Assembly (NCBI GenBank): GCA_013215505.1
Contig: JABSQZ010000001.1
Coordinates: 434,001 to 498,000, forward strand
DNA length: 64,000 nucleotides
Direction of reading: 5' to 3'
DNA from: Oceanospirillaceae bacterium
Lineage (GTDB): Bacteria; Pseudomonadota; Gammaproteobacteria; Pseudomonadales; Balneatricaceae
The stretch's first letter is position 1; each line of letters begins with the position of its first letter. Below, one piece after another: positions 33,515 through 43,358 of the stretch. Made by a program: the position numbers and the translations under genes. The notes under the pieces were generated by a model that saw only the letters and a program-made list of their open reading frames with translations, did not search any database and was not told where the DNA came from.

Positions 33515-34885
33515 TTAGCTATAGATACGTTGTGCCCAAAGTGTCAGGCCGTTTGCTACACTACCAAAATGGTCACCATCGACAACTTCAATATTGCCCA
33601 ACCGCTGTTCAATAGCCTCTCTGATCAGCGGTGATTTGGCCGAGCCACCGGTAATATAGATCAGATCAGGTAAACTGCCCGCCTGCTTAATGGTTTCGCC
33701 CATCAAGTTGATCATTTTCTTTAACGGGCGCTGCACTGCGTGGCGCATTTGCGCAAAACTCACCTGGCAGCTGAGACTGTCCTCAATATAATCCAGTTCC
33801 ACTAAACTTTGCGACACAGTGGAAAGCTTGATCTTGGTCTGTTCGGCGCTGCTCACCACTTGTTGGTTCTGGCGGTTGTCTCGGAGTTTTAAGAAACGCT
33901 GCAACAATTGAGGTTCGCTGGTATCGCGCAGTAACTGCTGCAGCAGCAAACTAGTTTCCAATTTGTTAAACTGTGCCTGAGCTCCGACGTCGTTAGTCGC
34001 TACTGCATTCCAGAATGTTTGTGTGGGCATCGGCAGACCGTTTTTCAACACCGATTTCATGCCCATTAATGGCATCAGGCAGTTAGCCGCCAACTGTATA
34101 TCAAAGTCATTGCCGCCGATTCGTTCACCACTGTGACCGATAAAATCTGCAGTTCTATCATCCCGGTGCCGGTGTCCCGGGCCCATCTGCACCATGGCGC
34201 AGTCGCTGGTACCACCGCCTATATCCACCACTAATACTTTTTTATCGACAGTCAGTTGTTTTTCAAAATCCAGCCCCGCGGCAATAGGTTCGTATAAAAA
34301 CTCCACCGATTTAAAACCCGCCCGCTCGGCGGAGACCTTAAGGATGTCTAATGCCTGGCTGTTGCTCTTGGCGGCGTTAATCCCCTGAAAATTCACCGGA
34401 CGGCCAATCACAGTGTGTGTTAACTGCTGCTGACACTGCTGTTCAGCACGCTGCTTAATCTGCTGCATCATGACAGTGACGATGTCTTCAAAGAAATGAA
34501 TAAACTCTGCCCGAACCCCACTGGCGCCAAGAAATGATTTAGCTGATTTTACAAAGTATCCCTCTCCGGGTAATGAAAAGTATTGCGAGAAGGCTTCGCG
34601 GCCAAAATATAAACTCTGCTCCTTAGCCCCAATACTCTCTTCACGACGGAATTTACTGGCTCTGTTCAAACCGGCTGCACGCGACTTGACATACAGGCTG
34701 CGAATGCTGGCATCGGGAATCTGGCGGGCAACTTGTTCGCATATCAACTCTCGACCCAATGCGTACACTGTCGAAGGTAAAAAGTTGTGCTGTTGCTCTA
34801 AGGGCAGCAAACTGGTGGTTGAGCTATCCGCATTGATAATGCCAATGGCGCAATTAGAGGTGCCGTAATCAAATCCGGATATCAT
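33515..34885 (-). CDS. yegD: Hsp70-like chaperone YegD
   Basis: The 456-residue protein consists of an Hsp70 nucleotide-binding domain with no classical substrate-binding domain, like E. coli YegD (450). Phosphate 1 motif GFDYGTSNCAIG is at 4-15, phosphate 2 VVDIGGGTSDCAMVQ is in the middle, and the adenosine loop YITGGSAKSPLIREAI is near the C-terminus. The start is ATG 34885 because AGGT lies 6 nt upstream and the family begins there; the longer frame to 34960 adds unrelated residues. It is cytoplasmic with an uncharacterised chaperone role. Confidence 0.92.
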   Translation of the reverse strand: MISGFDYGTSNCAIGIINADSSTTSLLPLEQQHNFLPSTVYALGRELICEQVARQIPDASIRSLYVKSRAAGLNRASKFRREESIGAKEQSLYFGREAFSQYFSLPGEGYFVKSAKSFLGASGVRAEFIHFFEDIVTVMMQQIKQRAEQQCQQQLTHTVIGRPVNFQGINAAKSNSQALDILKVSAERAGFKSVEFLYEPIAAGLDFEKQLTVDKKVLVVDIGGGTSDCAMVQMGPGHRHRDDRTADFIGHSGERIGGNDFDIQLAANCLMPLMGMKSVLKNGLPMPTQTFWNAVATNDVGAQAQFNKLETSLLLQQLLRDTSEPQLLQRFLKLRDNRQNQQVVSSAEQTKIKLSTVSQSLVELDYIEDSLSCQVSFAQMRHAVQRPLKKMINLMGETIKQAGSLPDLIYITGGSAKSPLIREAIEQRLGNIEVVDGDHFGSVANGLTLWAQRIYS

Positions 34886-35097
34886 GATGAACCTACAACT
34901 GGTAAAAAAGCGCTGCAAAATAACATAGCTATCAGTGGCACTGCCAGCCTTATTCTGCATTTATAGTTTTTATCGGCAGTTACTCCCGGTTTAGCTCTCT
35001 TAGTGGCATAGCCAATATGCAAAATAGCACTCGACCTGAAGCAGTTTCCAAGGTAGTTTAAGCGCTTCACTTTTTTCAGCTAGTCACCGGAGAATAA

Positions 35098-36378
35098 ATG
35101 CAAAGCCTTACGCTACAACCTATTAACAAGGTTGAAGGGACTGTTCAAATCCCTGGATCTAAAAGTCTATCCAATCGAATTTTACTGCTTGCAGCGATGG
35201 CAAGTGGCGAGACCACCATCACTAATTTGTTGGACAGTGATGATATTCGTAGAATGCTTGAATCTTTAGCTTTGTTAGGGGTGCGCTATCAACTGAGTGA
35301 CGACAAAACTCGCTGTACCGTACAGGGTCTCGGCAGTTGTTTTAACACTGCTAACACTCAATTATTCCTCGGTAATGCCGGTACCGCGATGCGCCCCATT
35401 ACCGCCGCTCTTTGTGTTGGCGGTGGCGATTACCAGCTCTCTGGCGATCCGAGAATGTACGAGCGACCTATCGGTGATCTGGTGGACGCGCTGCGCCAAC
35501 TCGGGGCTGACATCAGCTATTTAAAAGATGAAAACTACCCACCGCTAAAAATTGTCGGTACCGGCCTCAAGGGTGGCGAAGTCAGTATTAAAGGCAGTAT
35601 ATCCAGTCAATTTCTCACCGCGCTGCTGATGGCGGCTCCCTTTGCTGAGGATGACTTGAGCATTGTCGTAGAAGGCGAACTGGTCTCTAAGCCCTACATT
35701 GACATTACCTTAGATGTGATGGCCTCCTTTGGTGTGCAAGTCACTAATGACAACTACCAGCGCTTTATCATTAGAGCGGGACAGAACTACAGCTCTCCGG
35801 GCTCAATCATGGTTGAGGGCGACGCCTCATCAGCCTCCTATTTTTTAGCGGCTGCAGCTATTAAAGGCGGTACTGTCAGGGTTGAAGGCGTGGGTAGCGA
35901 AAGCGTGCAAGGAGATAAGCTTTTCGCTGAAGTACTCAAACAGATGGGTGCCAGCGTGCACTACGGCCCCACTTACATTGAAGTGAGTGCCGATAAACCT
36001 TTAACGGCAGTAGATTTAGATCTTAATCATATCCCGGACGCGGCGATGACAATCGCCACTACCGCGCTGTTTGCCAAAGGCACGACAGTGATTCGTAATA
36101 TTTACAACTGGCGGGTAAAAGAAACCGACCGTCTCAGCGCCATGGCCACGGAATTACGCAAAGTGGGGGCGACTGTCACTGAAGGCGAAGACTACATCGA
36201 AATAACCCCACCGCAAACTCTAAAACATGCGCAAATTGATACTTATGATGATCATAGAATAGCGATGTGTTTTGCATTAGTTGCACTGAGCGATACCGCA
36301 GTCACCATCAACGACCCGGGCTGTACGGCAAAAACATTACCGCAATTCTTTGAGCTGTTTAAAAGTATTAGTGCCTAG
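35098..36378 (+). CDS. aroA: 3-phosphoshikimate 1-carboxyvinyltransferase (EPSP synthase)
   Basis: The 426-residue enzyme joins phosphoenolpyruvate to shikimate 3-phosphate in the shikimate pathway. It is of class [18 protein letters not shown] near 21-37, [16 protein letters not shown] near 93-108, [10 protein letters not shown]-like [19 protein letters not shown], catalytic-region [11 protein letters not shown], and [18 protein letters not shown]. The length matches E. coli AroA (427). GGAG lies 7 nt before the ATG. The PEP-site residues of the NAGTAMRP loop are the sensitive type. A heptamer repeat follows the stop directly. Confidence 0.97.
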   Translation: MQSLTLQPINKVEGTVQIPGSKSLSNRILLLAAMASGETTITNLLDSDDIRRMLESLALLGVRYQLSDDKTRCTVQGLGSCFNTANTQLFLGNAGTAMRPITAALCVGGGDYQLSGDPRMYERPIGDLVDALRQLGADISYLKDENYPPLKIVGTGLKGGEVSIKGSISSQFLTALLMAAPFAEDDLSIVVEGELVSKPYIDITLDVMASFGVQVTNDNYQRFIIRAGQNYSSPGSIMVEGDASSASYFLAAAAIKGGTVRVEGVGSESVQGDKLFAEVLKQMGASVHYGPTYIEVSADKPLTAVDLDLNHIPDAAMTIATTALFAKGTTVIRNIYNWRVKETDRLSAMATELRKVGATVTEGEDYIEITPPQTLKHAQIDTYDDHRIAMCFALVALSDTAVTINDPGCTAKTLPQFFELFKSISA

Positions 36379-36380
36379 AG

Positions 36381-36401
36381 TTGGAAGTTGGAAGTTGGAA
36401 G
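36381..36401. repeat. Heptamer tandem repeat TTGGAAG x 3 after aroA
   Basis: Three exact TTGGAAG copies start 2 nt after the aroA stop codon. The unit differs by one base (as GGAAGTT) from the GGAAGTC unit after glk, and has the same 7-bp period as the TAGTCTG array at 324-399. Confidence 0.85.
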
Positions 36402-36424
36402 TAAATAGATAACTGCTTCGCAGG

Positions 36425-36560
36425 AAAAAAAAAGGGTAACCCGAAGGTTACCCTGAAAATGACAAGAACCGTGTATGCTCTTCCACTGGTTAATTTGAGT
36501 TTAACTAATGGAAGAAAGTGAAGTTAACTTGGTAATAATTCAGCAAGTTATCTTGCGAGC
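36425..36560 (-). ncRNA. Predicted Fur-regulated small RNA (RyhB/PrrF-like by logic, not by sequence)
   Basis: Leftward transcription would begin near 36560 from a promoter with -35 TTGCTA and -10 TATTAT (complement of 36567-36572) overlapping a Fur box at 36574-36592. It would end at a strong terminator: stem AGGGTAACC, UUCG loop, GGTTACCCT (36433-36454), then eight or nine U from the A-run 36425-36433. The predicted RNA of about 135 nt starts with a hairpin (GCAAG/CTTGC), has a long unpaired pyrimidine-rich middle suited to base pairing, and an Hfq-type U tail. No ORF of note lies within. Both neighbouring genes end toward this region, so the promoter has no other target. Confidence 0.6.
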
Positions 36561-36573
36561 TCAAACATAATAT

Positions 36574-36592
36574 CATAATGAGAATGATTAGC
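36574..36592. promoter_or_regulatory. Fur box
   Basis: CATAATGAGAATGATTAGC matches the classical 19-bp Fur consensus (GATAATGATAATCATTATC) at 15 of 19 positions by eye, including the central AAT.ATT symmetry. It overlaps the -35 region and spacer of the predicted leftward small-RNA promoter, the position expected for iron-dependent repression. Confidence 0.7.
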
Positions 36593-36637
36593 AATAAGAT
36601 TTACAGTTATTCTTGTTGTTTTTTATCCACTAGATAT

Positions 36638-37027
36638 TCAGATCCAAACATCATTGATTGCGGTGAGTTCGCTCAGCTCTAAATCTCCGGTATTTAATAC
36701 TCCCTGCGGCTCTATCAGCAACATTTTCACCTCTGCTGCGGCAAACGGCTTGTGCTCAACTCCCTTGGGGACTACATACATTTCACCTGCAGCTAACTGC
36801 ACACTGCCATCGCGAAAATCCAGTCGCAACAGCCCTTGTAGAACAATAAAGGTTTCATCAGTTTGCGCGTGTTGGTGCCAGCTAAAATCACCTTGGATTT
36901 TAACTATTTTTATCTGGTAATCGTTCATTTGTGCAATCACCTTTGGTGCCCATTGCTCAGAGAACAAACTGAGTTTATCGGCGAAATTGATCGCCTGGTA
37001 TTTGACTGGGTTACTGTTATCAGACAT
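36638..37027 (-). CDS. Cupin-domain protein
   Basis: This 129-residue protein is a single cupin barrel. Motif 1 reads WHQHAQTDETFIVLQGLLRL (His-x-His ... Glu metal ligands) and motif 2 is LAAGEMYVVPKGVEHKPFA with the third His. It probably binds one divalent metal; the family includes isomerases, oxygenases and sugar-binding modules, and nothing here decides among them. It is divergent from an AraC gene with only 35 bp between the starts, so the two promoters overlap and the AraC protein probably controls it. Confidence 0.85.
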   Translation of the reverse strand: MSDNSNPVKYQAINFADKLSLFSEQWAPKVIAQMNDYQIKIVKIQGDFSWHQHAQTDETFIVLQGLLRLDFRDGSVQLAAGEMYVVPKGVEHKPFAAAEVKMLLIEPQGVLNTGDLELSELTAINDVWI

Positions 37028-37062
37028 AGTTTAGCTCCTAATATTTAGTTGACAGATCGGAT

Positions 37063-37950
37063 ATGGATCATCATTTAAAAGCAGAAGCTGATGCGGGTCT
37101 TGAACGATTGTGCAAGCCCCTAAAGTGTGACCAAATGCTCAGTACCCAAGCGACAGCAGGCATCGAATTACTGCAGGCCTGGTTTGCCGGCAATGCCTAC
37201 GAAAATCACCGCCACGATACTTATGCCATAGGGATTACCGATTCAGGATTACAGTCATATGATTATCGAGGAGCCACCCAAACCAGCACTGTCGGTAGCG
37301 TAATGGTGCTGCATCCAGATGAGTTGCACAACGGTCGGGCCGGATCCAGTGAGGGCTTTGGCTACCGTATGTTGTATGTAGACCCGGCACTAATCTCTGA
37401 TGCTGTTCGCGCTGTTGCCGCAAGGCCCTGCCCGCTGCCTTTTGCCCAAGACTCAGTATCTGATAATTTTCACTTGTCCAGAGCAGTGCAAATCGCTTCA
37501 CAAGGTGCGCTGCAAAACAGTGAGAGTTTGGCTTCGGATGAGATATTGCTGTCGCTGGCAAAAGGACTTATGTACGCGGACAGTAGTTGTATTAATCCTC
37601 GGCACCAATACAGCATCGACTACCGGGCGATTGATTTAGCCAGAGAATATCTGGATGCTCAGGGGAATAGAGTCGTGCACTCTAGTGAACTAGAAAAAGT
37701 CACCGGATTGAGTCGCTATGACTTATCCAGGCAATTTAAAAAAGTGCTGGGCACCTCACCCTATAGATACAGCGTCAATCGTCGTCTGGACAGTGCCAGA
37801 CGGTTAATTCTACAGGGTCTACCACTTATCGAGCTGGCTCTTGCCACAGGCTTTGCCGACCAAGCCCATTTTAGCCGCTTATTTAAGGCCGCATTTGGCA
37901 TGCCTCCGGGGAAGTATGCAACTTTGAAGGTGACCCACTACAGCCAGTAA
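37063..37950 (+). CDS. AraC-family transcriptional regulator
   Basis: The 295-residue protein has an N-terminal cupin-like effector domain (about 25-170: YENHRHDTYAIGITDSG and GSVMVLHPDELHNG) and a C-terminal AraC domain (about 195-290) with helix-turn-helix 1 in VVHSSELEKVTGLSRYDLSRQFKKVLGTSPYRY and helix-turn-helix 2 in GLPLIELALATGFADQAHFSRLFKAAFGMPPGKY. The start ATG 37063 has only a weak Shine-Dalgarno sequence. It is divergent from the cupin gene, its likely target. The ligand is unknown. Confidence 0.9.
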   Translation: MDHHLKAEADAGLERLCKPLKCDQMLSTQATAGIELLQAWFAGNAYENHRHDTYAIGITDSGLQSYDYRGATQTSTVGSVMVLHPDELHNGRAGSSEGFGYRMLYVDPALISDAVRAVAARPCPLPFAQDSVSDNFHLSRAVQIASQGALQNSESLASDEILLSLAKGLMYADSSCINPRHQYSIDYRAIDLAREYLDAQGNRVVHSSELEKVTGLSRYDLSRQFKKVLGTSPYRYSVNRRLDSARRLILQGLPLIELALATGFADQAHFSRLFKAAFGMPPGKYATLKVTHYSQ

Positions 37951-38062
37951 CACTTGCCGTACTAAGCATCATCTGGAGCAATTCATTGTATCGATACTAC
38001 TGACCAGGAGAAGGAGAAGCTGTAGTTGGCTTGTTGGTATTTACCCGAGAAATTCTATAGGC

Positions 38063-38092
38063 AAAAAAAAACCTCTAATGTTCAGTTAGAGG
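38063..38092 (-). terminator. Rho-independent terminator of ppiD
   Basis: Read on the minus strand, CCTCTAA (complement of 38086-38092) pairs with TTAGAGG (38072-38078) across a 7-nt loop, and nine U follow (A-run 38063-38071). It lies 22 nt after the ppiD stop. Confidence 0.93.
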
Positions 38093-38114
38093 CTTTTAGC
38101 AGTATTACCGAAGT

Positions 38115-40001
38115 TTATAGACGTTCTACTTCAGCGTTATCTCTAGTTTCCTGGACAAATACTTGATAGGCCTGGCTACCCAGACGCTCTGCCAATAGCT
38201 TACTAAATGTCTGCAATTCCTGCTCAGAAATTTCTGAGAAATCAGCCGGATTTACTTTATCGACAATCACTACCGCCAGGCTACTGTCAGCCAAAATAAC
38301 GGTATCAACTGACGATTTACCAGCAGCCGGGTGAGCCAAGGTGAAAGCTTTATTCAATATAGCAGCGGGAATTTCAGCGTTTAGTCGATTTGACAGTAAA
38401 TGGGTCTTAACTTCAAAATCCGCGGCAACTACAGTAGTATCACCATTAATCGCTATTTGTGACACGGCTTCTTTGGCCCGCTGCTGCAACAATTCAGAGG
38501 CTTTTTTAGTCAGCAGCTGCTCGCGTATTCTCTCAACTACTTCGGCAAAAGTCTGAGCTCTGACCGGGAAGTGTTCTTTGACCCTGATGACAACCGCATT
38601 CGCCTGATCTATTTCTATTGGAGCACTGTTTAATCCCTCGGTGATTAACTCATCGCTGAATGCCTCTCGAACCAACTTAGTGTTTTGTGTCAATGCATCA
38701 TTGCCACCTGCTCTGCTAAATCTGTCGAGGCTGATAATTTCCAAATCGAGTTCAGCTGCCAGATCAACCAGATCACCGCCGACAAAAGCCAGATCTTTTA
38801 AATTATCCAGCTGTTCCAAAAACAGTTGCTCAGCTTCGATAATTTTTAGCTGTTCAATAATATTTTCTCTCGAATCAGCTAAAGAGGGCGCTTCGTTTCC
38901 TTCAATACTCAGGGCTTTGATAAGATGATAACCGCTCTCTGTTTGCACAGGGTCTGATACTTGACCCATCTCCAGAGCGTAAAGTGCATCTTCAAATGCT
39001 GGTTCAAAGGTACCTCTGTTAATAATTCCTAACTCGCCACCGTTATCGACACTGCCGAAATCGTTGGATTCTGCAGCGGCAACCGTAGCGAAGTCTTCAC
39101 CTGCATCGAGACGACTTTTGATCGCCGTTATTTTTTCCAGCGCCGCGTCATCGCTTAAATCATCATTTACTTCAATTAATATGTGCGCCGCCTGACGTTG
39201 TTCTTGAGCCTGGAAGCTAGCCACAACTTGTTCATACTGGGTATTGATATCTTCTTCACTGATGTTGATCGTAGCGGCCAATTTATCACGCTCGAGGATC
39301 ACATATTCAAGAGAAACTTGTTCCGTCGTATTTAAGCTACCTTTACGCGCCTCGAACTCCGCTTTCACCTCTGCTTCTGAAACAGCAGTTAACTGGCGGA
39401 CCTTATCGATTGGCATAGAAAAATAGCGAATGTCCCGAGTCTGTCGCTCTAAGCCTAAAAAGTATTTAACACTGGCAGGTAAGACGTAACTTGATTGAGC
39501 CAGGGCTGCATGCTGCTGCTTCAATAACTCTTGATCGCTAATAAATTCACGGTAGGTTAAACGTGTAAAACCTTGGCTTCGGATGATTGCATCAAACTGT
39601 GCGGTGCTAAAAGAGCCGCCATCTTGGAATCTTAAGTCACTGAGAATGATCTTATCAATCATCTCATCTGAGATAGACATGTCACTATCTGCAGCTTTTA
39701 CTAGCAATGCTTTTTGCTGAATCAGAGAGTCTAAAACCATACCTCTGATTAAATTATTGTCCAGAGCACTGGGGTCGGCATTGTTACCCATACTCGCAAG
39801 AATTTGTTGGCGCTGCCTCTGCGTGGCTTGATATAGATCTCGCTCGGATATCTCTTCACCATTGACTGTCGCTGGTGCGTTGGAGCCTTGTGTCAGACCT
39901 ACTAATGAGTCGATGCCGAATAGGGCAAATGTTACAACGATAAAACCAACAATAACTTTAGCGACTACACCTTTAGAATTATCTCGAATGCCTTGCAGCA
40001 T
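38115..40001 (-). CDS. ppiD: Periplasmic folding chaperone PpiD (SurA-N/parvulin)
   Basis: The 628-residue protein is anchored in the inner membrane by one N-terminal segment (about 13-35: VVAKVIVGFIVVTFALFGIDSLVG) and projects into the periplasm. A SurA_N-like chaperone domain follows (NGEEISERDLYQATQRQRQQIL), then a central parvulin domain near 265-360 (AAHILIEVNDDLSDDA, FATVAAAESNDFGSVDNGGELG, ESGYHLIKA) and a C-terminal chaperone domain. The size agrees with E. coli PpiD (623). It assists folding of outer-membrane and periplasmic proteins at the Sec exit. The block ppiD, tRNA-Asp, hupB, lon is in one direction. Confidence 0.95.
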   Translation of the reverse strand: MLQGIRDNSKGVVAKVIVGFIVVTFALFGIDSLVGLTQGSNAPATVNGEEISERDLYQATQRQRQQILASMGNNADPSALDNNLIRGMVLDSLIQQKALLVKAADSDMSISDEMIDKIILSDLRFQDGGSFSTAQFDAIIRSQGFTRLTYREFISDQELLKQQHAALAQSSYVLPASVKYFLGLERQTRDIRYFSMPIDKVRQLTAVSEAEVKAEFEARKGSLNTTEQVSLEYVILERDKLAATINISEEDINTQYEQVVASFQAQEQRQAAHILIEVNDDLSDDAALEKITAIKSRLDAGEDFATVAAAESNDFGSVDNGGELGIINRGTFEPAFEDALYALEMGQVSDPVQTESGYHLIKALSIEGNEAPSLADSRENIIEQLKIIEAEQLFLEQLDNLKDLAFVGGDLVDLAAELDLEIISLDRFSRAGGNDALTQNTKLVREAFSDELITEGLNSAPIEIDQANAVVIRVKEHFPVRAQTFAEVVERIREQLLTKKASELLQQRAKEAVSQIAINGDTTVVAADFEVKTHLLSNRLNAEIPAAILNKAFTLAHPAAGKSSVDTVILADSSLAVVIVDKVNPADFSEISEQELQTFSKLLAERLGSQAYQVFVQETRDNAEVERL

Positions 40002-40021
40002 ACCTATACCTCTGAAAAACT

Positions 40022-40051
40022 AAAAAAAAGGCGTATTCAAACGAATACGCC
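40022..40051 (-). terminator. Rho-independent terminator after tRNA-Asp
   Basis: On the minus strand GGCGTATTC (40043-40051 complement) pairs with GAATACGCC (40030-40038 complement), followed by eight U (A-run 40022-40029). It lies between tRNA-Asp and ppiD and ends the tRNA transcript. A weaker stem (TTTGCTAAA/TTTAGCGAA) precedes it. Confidence 0.9.
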
Positions 40052-40107
40052 TATCGAATATAAATTCGCTAAATCTATCGGCACGACAAGTTTAGCAAAT
40101 TTGTATT

Positions 40108-40184
40108 TGGCGGAATGGACGGGACTCGAACCCGCGACCCCCTGCGTGACAGGCAGGTATTCTAACCAACTGAACTACCACTCC
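40108..40184 (-). tRNA. tRNA-Asp (GUC anticodon)
   Basis: The 77-nt minus-strand sequence folds as a cloverleaf: acceptor GGAGTGG with CCATTCC, anticodon stem CCTGC/GCAGG with loop CTGTCAC giving anticodon GUC, T-arm GCGGGTTCGAGTCCCGT, and encoded CCA end at 40108-40110. The D-loop has the usual AGTTGGTTAGA. It lies between hupB and ppiD and has its own terminator. Confidence 0.97.
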
Positions 40185-40209
40185 TTAATCTAAATCTTGT
40201 AAAAATGCC

Positions 40210-40485
40210 TTACGTGTTAACCGAATCCTTCAAAGCCTTACCAGGCTTGAAAGTTGGTAGTGTAGCAGCCTTGATTTGGATTGGCGCACCAGTTTGTGGG
40301 TTACGACCAGTACGGGCAGCACGCTCTTTAACAGAGAATGTACCAAAACCTACTAATGCTACTGATTCACCTTTAGTTAAAGTGTCAGTGATTGCTGCCA
40401 TTGTTGCATCTAGTGCACGTCCCGCTGCTGCCTTTGGCATGTCAGCCGATGCTGCAATTGCGTCAATTAATTCAGACTTGTTCAC
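40210..40485 (-). CDS. hupB: DNA-binding protein HU-beta
   Basis: The 91-residue histone-like protein has the full HU sequence: [27 protein letters not shown] at the helical dimer base, the beta-arm [37 protein letters not shown] with the conserved Arg-Asn-Pro tip, and a short C-terminal helix. It bends and compacts DNA. The start is GTG 40485 with AAGGGG upstream. A near-consensus promoter at 40559-40588 and its place after lon match the lon-hupB-ppiD order of pseudomonads. Confidence 0.97.
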   Translation of the reverse strand: MNKSELIDAIAASADMPKAAAGRALDATMAAITDTLTKGESVALVGFGTFSVKERAARTGRNPQTGAPIQIKAATLPTFKPGKALKDSVNT

Positions 40486-40558
40486 AGTTTTCCCCTTTAT
40501 AATCGAGTCAATTATTATGTTGTTCTGTTTTTTGGGCTCAGTATAAATACCAAGACAC

Positions 40559-40588
40559 TTTATACCAACTGATTGAAAGGGGTGTCAA
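40559..40588 (-). promoter_or_regulatory. Sigma-70 promoter of hupB
   Basis: On the minus strand TTGACA (complement of 40583-40588) is followed after 18 bp by TATAAA (complement of 40559-40564). It is located between the lon stop and the hupB start, about 75 bp before the latter, and permits hupB transcription independent of lon. Confidence 0.8.
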
Positions 40589-40621
40589 GCTCTGAACCCC
40601 TTATTCTGCCTAGTATTCAGA

Positions 40622-43048
40622 TCAGTGGGTATTTATTTGCCCGGTTTCCGACTTTCCCTCTTTTTGCTCTGTTGTTAGCGAATCATTTGTGCTAAGGCTT
40701 AAAGGCTTAGGCGCATATGCCAAAGCGATGTCCAATACTTGGTCAATCCACTTTACCGGGATAATCTTCAAGTCTGCCTTGATGTTATCGGGAATTTCTT
40801 TTAAATCCCTCTCGTTTTCATCGGGTATAATCACCGTTTTAATACCACCTCGGTGAGCCGCCAACAGCTTCTCCTTTAATCCACCTATCGGCAGAACTTG
40901 CCCACGTAAAGTGATTTCACCGGTCATGGCAACATCGGCAACCACTGGGATCCCAGTGAGGGCAGAAACCAGCGCTGTGCACATCCCTATACCGGCACTG
41001 GGACCATCTTTAGGGGTCGCTCCTTCCGGTACGTGTATATGTACGTCTTTCTTTTCGTGGAACTCATCCTTGATCCCCAGCGCGGCAGCACGGCTGCGCA
41101 CTACGGTCATGGCCGCCTGGATAGACTCTTTCATCACATCGCCCAGACAACCGGTAGTGACTTGTCGCCCTTTACCTGAGACCACTGAAGCTTCGATACT
41201 GAGTAACTCGCCACCTACAGAAGTCCAGGCCAATCCAGTGACCTGGCCTACTAAGTTTTCTTTCTCAGACAGACCAAAACTGAACTTACGTACGCCGCTG
41301 TAATCTTCAATATTGGATGAGTCGACGATAAATCCACAGTCGATTTTCTTCAGTGAGAAATCTTTTACCACTTTACGGCAAATCTTAGCGATTTCTCGCT
41401 CCAGCGAGCGCACCCCGGCTTCCCGGGTATAGTAATGAATCAAATCAATGATCGCTGAGGATTTAATACTCACTTCAGCAGACTTTAAGCCATGCTGTTT
41501 CATTTGCTTAGGCAGCAAGTACTTTTCCGCTATGTTAAGTTTTTCATCTTCGGTATAGCCTGGAATACGAATTAACTCCATACGATCCAATAGAGGACCT
41601 GGGATATTCATCGAGTTGGCGGTACAGACAAACATCACATCAGACAAATCGTAGTCAACTTCAAGATAGTGATCATTAAAGTTAATGTTTTGCTCAGGAT
41701 CTAACACTTCCAATAGCGCAGAGGCCGGATCACCACGAGAATCCATGCCCATTTTATCGATTTCATCGAGGAGGAATAAAGGATTTTTCACTCCGACTTT
41801 CGCCATCTTTTGTACAATTTTTCCGGGCATAGAACCAATGTAGGTGCGACGATGACCACGTACCTCAGCTTCGTCTCTGACACCCCCTAATGCCATGCGC
41901 ACGTATTTGCGATTGGTGGCACGGGCAATTGATTTACCGAGAGAGGTCTTACCTACTCCCGGAGGCCCTACTAAACAGAGGATAGGCCCCTTGAGCTTTT
42001 TCACCCGCTGTTGCACTGCCAAATATTCCATGATTCGCTCTTTCACTTCTTTTAGCCCAAAGTGATCAGCGTTTAGTATATCTTCAGCGCGTTTCATGTC
42101 GTGACGCAGTTTGGAACGCTTTGCCCAGGGCACTTGCAACATCCAATCGATGTAGCTGCGAACCACTGTTGCCTCTGCGGACATAGGAGACATCATCTTT
42201 AACTTATTAAATTCCGCCTGGGTTTTTTCATTTGCCTCTTTGGGCATCCCCGCCTTATCAATTTTTTCTTTCAGTTCGTCTATATCGTTGCTGGCATTAC
42301 CATCCAGATCCCCCAGCTCTTTTTGAATCGCTTTCATTTGCTCATTCAAATAATATTCGCGCTGACTTTTTTCCATTTGTTTTTTAACGCGACCACGAAT
42401 GCGTTTTTCAACTTCAACTAAATCGATTTCGACTTCCATCAGTGACATTAAATGCTCAAGGCGTTTACTGTCATCCAGCATTTCTAGAATCTTTTGCTTT
42501 TCCGGCAACTTCAATGACATGTGCGCGGCAATTGTATCTGCCAGACGACCAATTTCATCGATGTTTTGCAGTGAAGTGAGAACTTCTGAGGGGATTTTTT
42601 TATTTACTTGAACAAAGCGTTCAAACTGCTGAAGGGCAGTACGTTTGTATATAGCACTCTCGGAGGTTGCCGACTGTTTAATATCCAGGGCTTGCAGTTT
42701 AGCCGTAAAGTACTGTTCACTCTCCATAACCTCATCGACTTTGGCCCGATAGTCTCCCTCTACTAACACTTTAACTGTACCATCTGGCAATTTTAGCATT
42801 TGCAAAATACTGGCCACAGTGCCTACAGCAAAGAGATCTTTGGCGTTGGGCTCATCATCGGCAGCTTTTCGCTGTGCCAGCAATAGAATTTCTTTACCAC
42901 CTGCCATTGCCGCTTCCAGTGCTTCAATAGACTTTTCCCGGCCGACAAAAAGAGGGATCACCATGTGTGGGTAGACCACTACATCTCGCAAAGGGAGTAC
43001 AGGCAATACTGATATTTCTTTAGTTTCGGACTCTTCAAACTGATCCAT
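40622..43048 (-). CDS. lon: ATP-dependent protease Lon
   Basis: The 808-residue cytoplasmic protease degrades misfolded and short-lived regulatory proteins. Seen in order: N-terminal substrate domain ([25 protein letters not shown]), coiled region, AAA module with Walker [10 protein letters not shown] and Walker [12 protein letters not shown], and the C-terminal protease with the Ser-Lys dyad in [11 protein letters not shown] and [17 protein letters not shown] 43048 has AGAGGAT 9 nt upstream; longer readings from 43069 or 43078 lack one. The last 30 residues are a low-complexity Ser/Thr/Glu tail. Size is near E. coli Lon (784). Confidence 0.97.
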   Translation of the reverse strand: MDQFEESETKEISVLPVLPLRDVVVYPHMVIPLFVGREKSIEALEAAMAGGKEILLLAQRKAADDEPNAKDLFAVGTVASILQMLKLPDGTVKVLVEGDYRAKVDEVMESEQYFTAKLQALDIKQSATSESAIYKRTALQQFERFVQVNKKIPSEVLTSLQNIDEIGRLADTIAAHMSLKLPEKQKILEMLDDSKRLEHLMSLMEVEIDLVEVEKRIRGRVKKQMEKSQREYYLNEQMKAIQKELGDLDGNASNDIDELKEKIDKAGMPKEANEKTQAEFNKLKMMSPMSAEATVVRSYIDWMLQVPWAKRSKLRHDMKRAEDILNADHFGLKEVKERIMEYLAVQQRVKKLKGPILCLVGPPGVGKTSLGKSIARATNRKYVRMALGGVRDEAEVRGHRRTYIGSMPGKIVQKMAKVGVKNPLFLLDEIDKMGMDSRGDPASALLEVLDPEQNINFNDHYLEVDYDLSDVMFVCTANSMNIPGPLLDRMELIRIPGYTEDEKLNIAEKYLLPKQMKQHGLKSAEVSIKSSAIIDLIHYYTREAGVRSLEREIAKICRKVVKDFSLKKIDCGFIVDSSNIEDYSGVRKFSFGLSEKENLVGQVTGLAWTSVGGELLSIEASVVSGKGRQVTTGCLGDVMKESIQAAMTVVRSRAAALGIKDEFHEKKDVHIHVPEGATPKDGPSAGIGMCTALVSALTGIPVVADVAMTGEITLRGQVLPIGGLKEKLLAAHRGGIKTVIIPDENERDLKEIPDNIKADLKIIPVKWIDQVLDIALAYAPKPLSLSTNDSLTTEQKEGKSETGQINTH

Positions 43049-43358
43049 GATGATTATATCCTCTTGCATACACCCCACAAAGATGAAGAGGTGCGTAACA
43101 TATTATAATTTCAATAAGTAACAGGGCTTATGACAAAATTACTACCGCTGCTGCCGTCGAGCAACGCTAACCTGAAAATCCTAGTATAGGCAATGTTGTC
43201 AGTTTTCTATCTGATAAATGGAATTGTGCTTAATTAAATATGGGGCTTGTATTCATGATTACAACAGTTCAGGATATTTTTATTACACTGTTTTAAACAG
43301 TGCTAGCTGGCAAATACGCTTCGTAGCTGAGCCAGCTGCAGCACAATTGATTCAGTGT
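43049..43358. other. Intergenic region between nfuA and lon
   Basis: About 310 bp, AT-rich. It must hold the lon promoter on the minus strand; a TATAAT-like hexamer occurs near 43100 but I could not find a convincing -35 or a heat-shock (sigma-32) box at proper spacing. No gene is seen. Confidence 0.4.

Noticed and set aside
36433-36454. Hairpin as the aroA terminator
   Set aside because: On the plus strand the stem is followed by GAAAATG and not U; the U-run lies on the minus strand only.
43049-43358. Heat-shock (sigma-32) promoter for lon
   Set aside because: A TTGAAA-like hexamer is present but no CCCCAT-type box follows at correct spacing.
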